64,000 nt of DNA, from positions 4,092,001 through 4,156,000 of the forward strand of contig CM066300.1 of the NCBI GenBank assembly GCA_033807695.1, written 5' to 3'. Of this stretch, positions 21,562-31,827 are shown piece after piece. Source of the DNA: Daedaleopsis sinensis (lineage: Eukaryota; Basidiomycota; Agaricomycetes; Polyporales; Polyporaceae). The notes beneath the pieces are model-generated. The model saw only the letters and a program-made list of their open reading frames with translations, was not told where the DNA came from and did not search any database. How positions within the stretch are numbered: the first letter of the stretch is position 1; each line of letters opens with the position of its first letter. The position numbers and the translations under genes are program-made.

Positions 21562-22590
21562 GCAAGTGACAGCACCGTTGGCAGTGCCCAGAGGTCGTGG
21601 GTCGGGCAGAAGTGTCGAGGTTCAAGCGGTGGCCGTGGCCGTCGTACGCGATGTGTAGCAGCAGGCTGAAGCAGGGTGGCAAAAGATGGTGAACTGGATG
21701 ATGTGTATGGTGCAGTATAGATGGTCTCAGCCGTCCTGCGCTGCCCAGCTACAACTCCGATCTCCGCGGAAAGCCCTCGCTTATGCCGGCTCTTCTTATG
21801 TTAATGCTTAAAATGCTTTTCCACGACTGTGAAGTACATGATAATACTTTTGCTAGTATCAAGTGTAGTATAATTACTAGTACTATGATGATGGTCACCA
21901 TCCATTCTGTAGGAACGCCTGTCTTCCGGGAACTAGAGGCTGGTCCACGAGCCTACACCAGGATGTAATAAGGCTAACGGCGCCGTGACTTTGTGTGAAG
22001 TACGACTCGGACTCCTCGGATTCACGAGTCGTAACCCATAGTACATGATCTCTCAAACTATTATGCACTGGTCATAGCAAGATACGGGAGAAAATACGTG
22101 CAGGGCCGCTTCAAGTTCTGCATAGTACTACTATAGTTCTAGTACGGCGGTCGAAGTCGATGGCTCAACTTTTTCTACCGAAAATCATCCCAACGTTACA
22201 GACGGACCTGGAGGATTTGTAGAGCAACTATTAGGGCCCGGCTTGCAAAATCTTCAATTTGTCACGGCGAGATTTTGCAAGGCAGCCATGGATATGAGCG
22301 GCTGCACAGGGCCACACAAATAGATACAGCGCTACAGTAGATATTAGGAGTACAACATGCTTCGTGGCAAAGTTGGTCGTCCGGGAGGCGATCGATAAGT
22401 AAGGAGCAGTGTACGCAGATTCACAGTATCAGAACGTAACGATAGTTGTAGAGAGTGCCAGTGTGGGTACACGGTCTAGAGTTGAGGAGACAGCAATGGT
22501 ATCGGTGTAATGAACGTCGACGACGAGAGGGGAGCTGGGGCAGGTCAGAGAGTAGATAGCGGAAATACAAAGGGGGACGATTGGGGGGAG
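21562..22590. other. Intergenic, no supported gene
   Basis: About 1 kb upstream of CTR and downstream of the Ser/Pro-rich gene. It is relatively AT-rich around 21830-21900 and 22120-22150, with repeated ctagtac/tagtact words. A short frame upstream of the CTR start contains DGHGHRLNLD, which looks like a Ctr metal-binding N terminus but is in another frame from the exon and may be chance. Confidence 0.5.
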
Positions 22591-23414
22591 TCAGCAGAGG
22601 TAAGCGACCTCCGTGAGCCGCCGACTCTCCTCGTCGTCGATAAGAGACACGAGACGTTGGATGCTCTCGCGGGTATGCATCGTGGGTGCGACTGGCTGTC
22701 TCGGTGCGTTCGTTACGCTGCTTGCAAAGCTCGCGTTTGACGATCGACGAGACTGGGGCGGCAACTGGAGGCCGTCTTGGTCTCCGAGCGTGTCTTGTGA
22801 ACTAGAAGAAGTGAAGGATAGCGCGCTTGGTGAAGCCGACTGGGGGGAGGGGGGGGATGGCGGATCTATCGGAGGCTGCAGCACTTCAAGTTTTGATACA
22901 CAGTCAACCGACGAAAGGGTGCGAACTCTGGGTAAGGAGGAACTGGAGGATATGATTGCCTCGCGCGCGGAGGGCAAAGTTCGGCGAGATCCTTCGAGAC
23001 CGTCCGAGGATCGTCGGGAGGGGCTGGGGGATCGCACATTGGGGTGGATCTTGACGATTCGCGTCTGCGTCCGCGTCCAAGCGGCCTTGACCTTGTCAGC
23101 TTCGCTCACAGACTTCTCTGAGCCGGAGCGGAATGGCCGGGCCCCATCATTCACCGCACCAGACTGTGTGCAGCCCTGCGCGCCGCGATACGAGTGAGGT
23201 GAGGAGAGGGGATCGGGGACCATGCCTACAGAGTACAAGGCCTCCTTGCGCTGCTCAGCAGACGTGAAGTCGTAAAAAATCGTGGGGGGAGACGCGAACT
23301 CGGGCATGGAGGGCAGTCGCGCGAGGGTTTTGTGAGGCGGGCGGGATGGGTCCTGCAGCGGAAGGGCGGGCTCGGGCTTGGACGAACGGTTCGAGCTTGA
23401 GGACCGCCAGTGAG
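22591..23414 (-). CDS. Hypothetical Ser/Pro-rich protein, 5' end unresolved
   Basis: An open frame ends at 22591 and can be followed upstream past its first Met (23307) to a putative TTCAAG acceptor at 23415. Sequence includes KSHWRSSSSNRSSKPEPALP at the start, MPEFASPPTIFYDFTSAEQR, and a C-terminal helix ESIQRLVSLIDDEESRRLTE. The strong Ser/Pro bias without stop codons and the ordered C-terminal helix favour real coding sequence. Upstream exons probably lie between 23460 and 23663, where a GTATCG...CTACAG segment would be an intron, but I could not join them without a stop. No family recognised. Confidence 0.45.
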
Positions 23415-25436
23415 ACTTGAAGACATTTTAAAAGATGCGCGAATGTTCACGGACCCCCGGGTTTGCCGCCGTCCCACTGTAGCACGAAGTTTTGGTCAGC
23501 TCAAATGCGATACGGGCGTGATGGGCAAAGCGACGCCCGGCGCATACGACCAATAATGGCCGTGGATTTGACTAGTGCGGTAGACAAGATGCGAGGGAAT
23601 CGCCAGATGCAGATCGTATAGCACTGCTGCGCAACGCAGCTGCCCCGAGTGCCCGCCCGACATGATCACTCTTGTCGGGTGCGGCTGGTTGTTATGCAGG
23701 CTGAATGCGAAATACAAAAACCCACTGGAGACGCTTGTAGGGCTACTTACTTCTTTCGAATGGAGTCCGCTGAACCCTCGCCGCGCAACTCACCGCCGCC
23801 GCCGGTGACTATTCGACGCCTTGTGATGTCGACTGGCCCCGTGTTCGCGCGGTGATCTGATAGGCCATGCGTTGACGTCTCGTGGGTCCCGCATGCACCG
23901 CCGAGGATGTCAGAAGTACGTGGCTGTCTCTAGGAGCGTAAAGCTAAGAGCGCAGCGTATTGAGGCAAGAGAAGTACGGAGAGAGACATTCAGGAGGGGC
24001 CGACTACGCACCATTACTATGCATGGGACGTCAAGTCTCTCTTTCTTTGTTAGTTCGGCGAGGGAGGAGGTTAAACATTCCGACAATGTCTCACACGCCG
24101 ACCCGATCACCCCTCGTCCGCCGGAACCGAATCACGGACTATCTTGCAGCGAGGCTTTGGTTCTTTGGGATAGGTTCAAGTCTATGTAAGGATGAATATC
24201 AATAACGTATCGAAGGCTTCAACATGGTAACAACCTTACCTGTCGGAGGAGTGAAGCGAAACGGGAAAGCACTACTCGCAGTCTCGCAATGGGTCAAGCC
24301 GTTGAGTCATTGTGGAGCCGTCGATTGTCATTGGACATCACGACCGAGCCCGCCTGAGTTGAAGACTAGCGAAGACGAAGACTAAGTCTACACGGTTGCC
24401 CTATAGTTGCCCCAGTGGGCATACTAGGCGACTTCCGCTTTGGCATCTCACAAAGCCTTCTAAGCCCGCTTGCTTTCAGGAAGAATAAGTGATCATCAAG
24501 ATGAAGGTCAAGAGCGGCAATACCTGGGAAGTCGAGGTAGTTTCTGCCCTGACTGAGCCTGAGTGACTTCGGAGGTAGTACTACATCAAGTAAGGTGGCG
24601 GATTTTGAAGGCCATCCTCGGCAATTGCCACCGCCGGGATAGCTGTACCATATTTGGTAAATAGTCATATCGAGGCATGTCATAAACCCGACTCCAAGCC
24701 TTTTGTACTTTGGTCTCAGGCTGCACTAGTACATACTACCTGAGTACTACCATCGATGACACTACTACTAGCCCGAAGCTTCACAAGGTGTCCGATGTTC
24801 GAACTAGTACAGTAGTAGAAGTTTACTGTCATCTTTTACAGCAAATTCCCCAGAGATAGGGCTGCTCGAGCTCGTTAACAATCCTTTCTCCTCCGAAGTC
24901 GTTCGGAGTTCGGAACGCTTTCGTTCACGTACGATCGCTCGTCGAGATGCTGGTAGGTGACTCTCGTGTCGAAGGGCATGCTCCAAAGGGTACTTGCCTA
25001 CTCTTCCTAATAAAGCTCTCGATGTTCAATAGATCATATGAAGTTACTGCCGAATCAGTAGACAGCATATACGCGGGAGTTCGACTACTTCTGGCTGGCC
25101 ACTGTCCCCCATCGTGGCATCGAGCGTCATCTGTTTCGAAACGACTTGAGCAGCACCAGTAACTAAGTAAGTAGTAGCCTTGGCCTAGTGCTGTCACACC
25201 CTTACTACAAGAAACACACTGGTTGTTCCCCATATCATGATGTGGCGGTGTGATTCAAACGAAGGCCCATGACTAGCATTCATCGGCTCGCAGTGACTAG
25301 TACATATGTATCACCGCGTCAAAGCAGAACTTCACAAGTGTATGCTCTGGCGTGCTAACAGCAAGTCACCCGCTCAAGGCTGCAACACGAGGCCCCTCGT
25401 CATGGCTACTGCAAGTCTTCAGCAGTCGCAATGATT
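23415..25436. other. Gene-poor stretch, no supported gene apart from possible 5' exons at its start
   Basis: 2 kb. Scattered open frames under 110 codons on both strands without recognisable similarity. Contains several actagtac words (24725, 24803, 25296) and a cluster of tactac/gtagta runs at 24730-24820. Could hold decayed transposon sequence; nothing specific is visible. Confidence 0.5.
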
Positions 25437-26037
25437 TCAAGGGTGGAACCCTTTAGACTCAAAATGCCAGACAATGTCCATCACGCCTTGGTCTAGGGAT
25501 GCACCGAGAGCCTGGAAGAGCGACGGGCTCATGTCTGTGCGGATGTTCTAATATCAGAAATTGACTTCACGCCGGATAATGGGAGAGGCGAACTGACCGA
25601 GGTCGCCGTCTCTGCATCCCGGGCAGGAATCGCGCACGAGACCGAACGCCTTCTTGCCGTTCTTCTTATTGGTGATTTGCACGAACTGCACGGATGTATG
25701 ACGCGATCAAGCCTTTTGCACGTTGCATTATGAGACCTTTTTCACACTGACCTGGTCACAGTTGCCTCCCTTGGCTGCCTGGAACCGGCTCGACGCGATG
25801 GCGACGATGTGGTCGCTATCCTTGTTGACCTTGCCGCACGCGCCAAGACCGACATTGAAGAATGTCCCCTGCCAACGAGTAAGTATGGTATAGCCGACGG
25901 AAGAATAGCTCTACGCATACCCGTCCACTATGGTCGATCCGCTTCTCGAGTTGTCCGGATATTGGAGCAGGTGCGGCGAAGGCCGATCCAGCGAGGGCAA
26001 ACGCAAGGGCAAAGTACGTGAAGTCGAAGAAGACCAT
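25437..26037 (-). CDS. Secreted double-psi beta-barrel (RlpA-like/expansin-related) protein
   Basis: Small secreted protein in about four exons. The start at 26037 gives MVFFDFTYFALAFALAGSAF, a clear signal peptide with likely cleavage after AFAAPAP or at the LEKR site (Kex2-type). After the first intron comes GTFFNVGLGACGKVNKDSDH, then IVAIASSRFQAAKGGNC. The next exons give VQITNKKNGKKAFGLVRDSC, PGCRDGDL and DMSPSLFQALGASLDQGVMD, ending IVWHFESKGFHP. This order (TFF/TYY...GACG, C...V.DSCPGC, D.S...F) is the RlpA-like DPBB pattern found in barwin, expansin-like and fungal plant-interaction proteins. Four Cys are positioned for two disulphides. Cell-wall or carbohydrate binding is a family-level inference; no enzyme activity is implied. 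Confidence 0.85.
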
Positions 26038-27253
26038 GTCGTATATGAGCGTGAAACGTGAAGGCGTGATGGTTGACGAGGGGTGCCGTTCAGCGGGGTG
26101 TAAGAGCAGGGCAGGGAAAGATGGTCGTACAGAAGCCGATGAATGACTAGACGTTCTACGTCCGGGTGAGCTGATCGCACTGCGAGACTGGCTGGGGAGC
26201 GCAGAGTGCCACTGGACCACCTCTTATATTCAGTCCGGGGAACTGTCTTGACGACGACGACGCTGTGCCTTGGACGTTCCGCCCAACAGTCGCCTCCCAA
26301 ATAGCGCTAAGGGCGTTTGAATCCTCCTACACAGTCGGCGCGAGGCCTAGAGCAAACAGCATCTATAGAGTCGAAGACGGGCGCACCTGTATGGGGATGA
26401 GCGCTCGGAGAGATAGCCCCTTGCTATTACACAGCATCGTGATCTGTGGTCTTCCATAACCAACGTAGAACTTCGTATAGAGTATCGAAAGAGTAGAGAA
26501 GGCCGAGTATAGCAACCTCAGTGCGACAGTGGCACACTGATGAGAACTTCCGGCCCGTCCATCATCGCGTATGTTACTTCTGTAGCATCCGCAACGTCAG
26601 TCCTAGTAGTATCACTACGACGCAGCTCCACTCACCGGACTTTCGCGGCAAGTATGCTATGAAAATCTACGCACAGCTCACAGATCCCGCTGGTGGGTTT
26701 TCCTGAGAATGGCAGTTCAAAGCGGTGTAATGACCACGCGCGCTTCGCCGGAGCCGCTCCTGCACGGTGTCACAGTGGTTAGATGTATCAGCGCCAAATT
26801 GTGTGCAAAGACGTCGGCGGCGGCCAGGTATTGATGTCGTATTACGCATGTTCATCTGCCAGGCGTGGTGTCTCAATGAATACTAAGGGTAGTCAGCTTC
26901 GATAGCTTCCTAGTTACCTGTGGTGTACAAGGAGCTCGGCTCACACCGGCGCCCGGCGTTTCAACCCCACCATCGGGCGACGAGCGGTGATGAACACGAG
27001 CTCTGTTGAAATCGGCGAAACACAAAACGCAAGGCGGCGGAACGGAGGAACATACCTGGACATCAAGTGCGAGTTCGACAACATCATTTTGCTTGACAAC
27101 GTTTCCCTGCACGCGTGCGACGCTCAAACACAAACACTGGCATTACCGTTCAAGACCGTCCATCCAATGTGCTCGGTTCTCCTTGGGGGATAGCTCATAG
27201 TTGTGAAGTGAGAGGAGCTCCGATATTATATCCCAACAGAAACATACCCGCGA
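26038..27253. other. Intergenic, with one unassigned exon-like segment
   Basis: 1.2 kb. On the minus strand, the segment from about 27113 to 27065 is bounded by a GCGTGCAG acceptor and a CAG/GTATGT donor and encodes GNVVKQNDVVELALDVQ without stop. A downstream frame with CTQFGADTSNHCDTVQERL (26820-26760) may be linked, but I cannot close a gene. The rest shows nothing. Confidence 0.4.
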
Positions 27254-30081
27254 CTATAGCCAAACATCCACATCGCCAGAGACGGACGAAGCGCTTCCTT
27301 CGGCAGAGCGCGTGCGCTCTCTATGCCTCTGCAGCGCCTCGTCCGCCTTCTTCTCCCTCCACTCGCATCCGTCCCGGTACTCGCACGTCCTGCCAGAGAA
27401 AGAGTAGCACATACACATGAGCCCCGCACGGAAGAGAGGAAGCAACTGGGGAAACAGCGACTTACACGCAACGCCGGGTGAGTTCCACATCGACGCCTTC
27501 CGGGGGGCGCCGGCCGTACCACCACGCGAGCACGCGCGCGAGATAGCCGTCGAGCGTCCCGTCGTCCATCTCGAATGTCTTCCTACCAAGGATCTTTGCC
27601 TGCGTCTCGAGCTCCGCCACTGTGATCTCGTCGTCGGTCAATTCGTCGCCGTTGGCCGCGGGGGCGGGGGCGGGAGATGGCGGGGCGGTCTTTGGGACGT
27701 CGACGTCCGGATCTGCAGAAGCTGTGACCGCGCCGGTTGCATTCTCAGGTTCGGGTTTCGGCTCTTGGCTGACGTCGTCGACCTCCACAGCTTCCGCAAG
27801 GTCGGTAGGCTCGGCAATCGCCTCCGTCAAACCCACTGTCTCCTCCAGGCGTGGCAGCAGAGACTGTTGCAGCGCCCACGCGAGCTGTGGATCTGCAGAG
27901 AGCGACGCGGCCACTGCATCTTGCGCCGGCCCGTATGCAAATCCGTCGATCGGCGGACCGAACGGGTGCGTGAGCACGCCGAGCTCCCCGTCCGCGGCAG
28001 CGCCCGACTGGACCGAGTCCTTGAGGCTCTCGAAGATCGCGCGCGCGAGGTCGTCGTCCCCGCCCTGACCCGGGCGCACGTCGCTGATGCTCGCCTGGAT
28101 CGCGGCGGCGACGTGCTGCGCCTCTTCCTCCGACAGCGTCTGGGCCCTGTCCTTCCCCTTGCCTTTCCCATTCGCCCTCGTCTCCCGCCGGACGCGCGGT
28201 TTCGCGGGCTGTAGCCGGTAGACGAGCGTGAGCGTGCTGTCTACCTCGGCCACAGCGAGCGCGGCTGCGGCGTGGCGCCACGCCTGCAGGAGGTCGTTCA
28301 GGCAGGACATGTGGACGACGCTCGGGTCGTGCTCGGAGGCGGACGACAGCCCGGTCTGGTGCAGGAAGCCGTCTGAGAGCTTGCGGGAGGGGTTCACCCC
28401 GGCGCGTCGCCAGAGGAGGCCGAAGTCGAGCGGGGAGGAGGGGGCTATTGAAGGTTCGCCGAGGGCCAGGAGATTGCTGAGGAGGCGGTGGTAGAGCATG
28501 AGCTGGATGCGCGAGGCGAAAGTGTCTTCGTCTGGAGGGAGGGACGGCCGGGTGCGGGTCTTCGTGTCGGACAGTTGCAAGCGGTATCGCGGCAGCTCCG
28601 TGGACTGTCCAATGTTGACTGGCCGCAGTGTGAGTGCGGCGAAATCTGAGCAGGGATTATTAGCTCACCTTCTTCAGGGTGAGCTTGTACAGCACTGGGC
28701 GAGAAGAACATGGTGATTTGCGGTTGATCCGCATCTCCTTCATTGCGGCTCTTCTTGGAGCTGCTGGGAGTAGAGGGTGTATGAGGGGCTGAACGTTTGT
28801 TCGGACTACTCCTGATCGGGAAAGTCTCTGGAGTTGTCGGTCGCTTAGGAGCTAGTATAGGCACTCGCGCGATTTCATCCTGCAACACAAGGATGAATTA
28901 CCTTCGGCGCATAAGAGACGTTTCACTTACGATAATTCCAGTAACAAGTTGATTCTGAACTATACCAAACACTGGCATCTCCCGCTGCGTTCAGCCGTTA
29001 GGCGGATGTCGACATCATTTCTAGAACAACGAGAGGCTCACGCAATATCCTTGCTCGGTCAGCGTCTGGAGGGCGTTCAACATGTTTATGATACTGTGAT
29101 CATTCGTCAGACATTTTCTCGTAGCGATTTGCAAGCAATATTCACCGTAGTGCCCACCGCTCTTCAGCAGTCGTGATGTCAACGTGGACAGCCTCCGGCT
29201 GGATCTCTTGCTCAAGAGCTTTATGAACAGACTGCGCTGAACGTGAGGCATTTGCGTGTCTTGTAGAATGAACCACGTACCCGTCCCCGGGTAACAGTAC
29301 GGTCGTTGACGGCGGCAACGGTGTGACTGACCGATATGGTCTTACCTTCCGCAGACACGAAGGAGTCAGGCCTGTCCCCGAGTTTCTTGTACCGCTTCTG
29401 TCGTAACCCATAGTCGAATTGAACTTCACACCTGGTCGAAGTCAATTAGACTAAAAGTTACCTGAAAATTCACATGAAATGTATTCACCATGAAGGACCT
29501 GTAAGATCTGTAACGCTCAACAAGCGGTTCCAGCTTCGGAACTGGTCATACGGGCTGCGCGGTGGGTACGCCTTGACATCCTTGACATAGCGAGAGGGGT
29601 TAGCTTGTTTAGCCCTCTCCACTGCAATCGGTATCTGAGGACCTCCGTTGGTGACACCTCCTCTCGCTGCTCCTCTTCCGGGGCTTCTTGCGATTTCAGC
29701 GTCCACGCCAGTCGAGGAGCCTCTTCCAGCCGTTCCGTTAATGGGTCTGCTGCCCTCGGGAATGCTCTGAAGTGCAAAGGCAGCAACGGGCTCTGGTGGA
29801 GCAAGCGTCTCCGCGGGTGTGGGTGTGTGCGCGGCGCGGACCATCGCATCAATGTGTGCAAAGTCATCGGCGGTAAACTCGGAGAAATCATACACGTCGT
29901 ATTCGTCTGGAGAAGGCGGAGACAGGAGGTGGTGTGGTGGGAGCTGAGTCGCCAAATGACTGTTCTCAACGTCGGGAACTTCTTGGTGCTGGAGAGCACG
30001 CGTGGTGGCGGCGTCGATAGCGGCGAATTCTTCAGGGTCGATGGGGTGGTAGTACGAATCAAACTCGTCTGATTGAGACAT
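27254..30081 (-). CDS. EXO5: Exonuclease V (single-strand DNA 5' exonuclease, Fe-S cluster)
   Basis: Exo5/Dem1 is a PD-(D/E)XK nuclease for single-stranded DNA, acting in mitochondria in budding yeast and in nuclear repair in other eukaryotes. Exon 1 (30081-29489) carries an acidic N terminus and SPYDQFRSWNRLLSVTDLTG. Splicing after PSW joins to CEVQFDYGLRQKRYKKLGDR, giving the first cluster Cys. Next come EGKTISV..., VHKALEQEIQPEAVHVDITT, ERWALR..NMLNAL and EMPVFG..GIIDEI (active-site Asp/Glu region). LQLSDTKTRTRPSLP supplies the catalytic D-x-K. The last exon has CRTCEYRDGCEW-like sequence (GRTCEYRDGCEWREKKADE), where C-x-x-C...C positions complete the 4Fe-4S site. An Ala/Glu-rich insert with two ubiquitin-interacting-motif-like helices (DLARAIFESLKD, PQLAWALQQSL) sits at 28060-27850. 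No mitochondrial presequence is visible. Confidence 0.9.
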
Positions 30082-31827
30082 ACTACAGTGTGTACAATGC
30101 CGTCAGTTATGGCCTCGTGATGCAGTACCAGGTTAGAATAACTTGCAAGATAAATCCTACGGGCGACCACAGGCACTTTGGTGTACGTTGTCTCTGAGGG
30201 TCATGGCGAGACCAGTCCAACCGTTGTAAGGCCCAGCCGCCCAACTAGACTCGGAGGAGGCGCGCGACGCGTCGCGGTTGGTAACGCATCATTGTCACGT
30301 GGTCAAGCAATTCGCTGAGCGCCCAAGCGCTTAACGTCCTACACTCTCAGAGTCGTGTCCTGCTATTCAACGTTTCAATGTCGACGATGGTGGAGTGCGG
30401 GCGAATACCAGTACAGATAGACCACTCCAGTAACACTCGGACCATGCACACCACATATAAAAGTTGAACGTTTTGTGGTCGCGAGAGCGATGTATAATGA
30501 GTGAATGACGGTCAGTGGAATCCACATAGTACGAATGCACGGTGCATATAGTCTCAGTCTATATCGCTCGAGCCAGACATGTTGTGCAGTACATAGGCTT
30601 GAGTAGCTGTAGTATGTTCGGGTCGCGGACCCGTCATAGAGTGAGGCTCGTCTACGGCAGACATTCAATGCAAGATACTACGACGTACCGGAATACCTTT
30701 GAAGTTTGTATATCCAGCTATAGGAGAAGTCTCTCATTTCCGAGTGATGGCGGGAAAGGGGCACCCTGTCGAGGCTCCTAAACGCTCGGGGAGGCCATAT
30801 TGTTGGTTGACCGGGTGCATATTCCGGCATTCTGACGACGTGTCGCAACGCACTGGACTGCACTGCGGACTCACGGTTCCACTCGTCATAGCAGCAAGCG
30901 CACACGCACAGACCACGCCTCTGCGTGCTAGTCGTGGTGGCCATACTCCGCGCGCAGGGCGGGGCTCCTGTTCATAGGTTCAATATTAATGATATGAATG
31001 ACGTTTATGCCAACCCGAACTCACCGAGCTCAACGTGTGTACTATAGGCAAGTGGCCCGGCCCCCGACACACGTCCTACCTGTGTGAGTCTCGACATTCG
31101 ACTGGTGCGTAATACGAGTCGTGCACTTACATGAAGCTTGCGTGCTCTGCTGCGCTCAAGGATGGAGGTTGATATAGAGTCCAAAAGAGGAAAAGCCGGC
31201 GGCCGGGTACAATATTGTGGCGGGTGGACCGAGAACACGCTCGGGAAGGACTTGGGTTGCTGTTGTCTGACGATGAGGACGGTGCATCCATCCAAACGAC
31301 TGATCCCCTCATTTGTAGCCAGGTGAGGATGTCGGACGACGGCGGCGGACGGCTAGCGATGCTTGCACATGGCCGACGGTGGGCGTCCTGTAAAATGCTG
31401 CGAGTGAGTGGTTCGACTTTTGTACGTGTGAGCGAGGCCTGACGTTGCTCGTCCCGGTTCCAGCCTCTCCCAGCCTTGCTTTCTCCCTCCCCGCAGGCCA
31501 TGTAAAGCCCCGCCTCCTCCCCGCTGTCCCCAGCTGGCCTCTCCCTGACTCCCCCGCCACTCCGCCCAGTCCACGAGCGTCCAGCCCGCCCGCGACGTCG
31601 TGCCACCGCCCATCGACTTCCCCATCCTCTGATCTGCGACCTCCCCTTGTCTCTAGTCCTGGCGCTGATTTCGTGGCCCACTGTGGTATCCCCTCCGTAC
31701 CCCGGTCAGCTTCCATTTTGATCACGACCGGCACCCATCATCCCCCCGTCAGCCCTACCAGAGGCTTGTGATGGTTCGCGCATCCGTATAATACCCTCTA
31801 CACCGGAGGATCTCTTCACGACTTCTC
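30082..31827. other. Intergenic, upstream of EXO5 and of the membrane-anchored orphan
   Basis: 1.75 kb between divergent starts. Holds the 14-nt palindrome listed separately. The 3' part (31440-31800) is pyrimidine-rich on the plus strand, as expected of a promoter for the gene at 31828. Long open frames at 31127-31681 on the minus strand are an effect of this GC-rich composition. Confidence 0.5.
30263..30276. promoter_or_regulatory. Perfect palindrome with MCB core (ACGCGT) upstream of EXO5
   Basis: The sequence cgcgacgcgtcgcg is its own reverse complement. Its core ACGCGT is the binding site of the G1/S regulator MBF in fungi. It lies 180-195 bp upstream of the EXO5 start codon. Function is inference. 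Confidence 0.4.

Noticed and set aside
23226..23477. Possible AMPK-type glycogen-binding (CBM48) domain, suggested by WDGGKPGG near 23470 and SHWRSS at 23414
   Set aside because: The pieces are not in one frame and no spliced order gives the domain. Too weak to claim.
24790..24830. gttcgaac word considered as a tRNA T-arm
   Set aside because: No matching acceptor, D-arm or anticodon stem can be drawn around it. Similar words at 44570 and 63943 failed the same test.
31127..31734. Minus-strand frames of 90-184 codons upstream of the membrane orphan
   Set aside because: Arg/Gly-rich composition is that of a pyrimidine-rich promoter read backwards; no domain and no start context.
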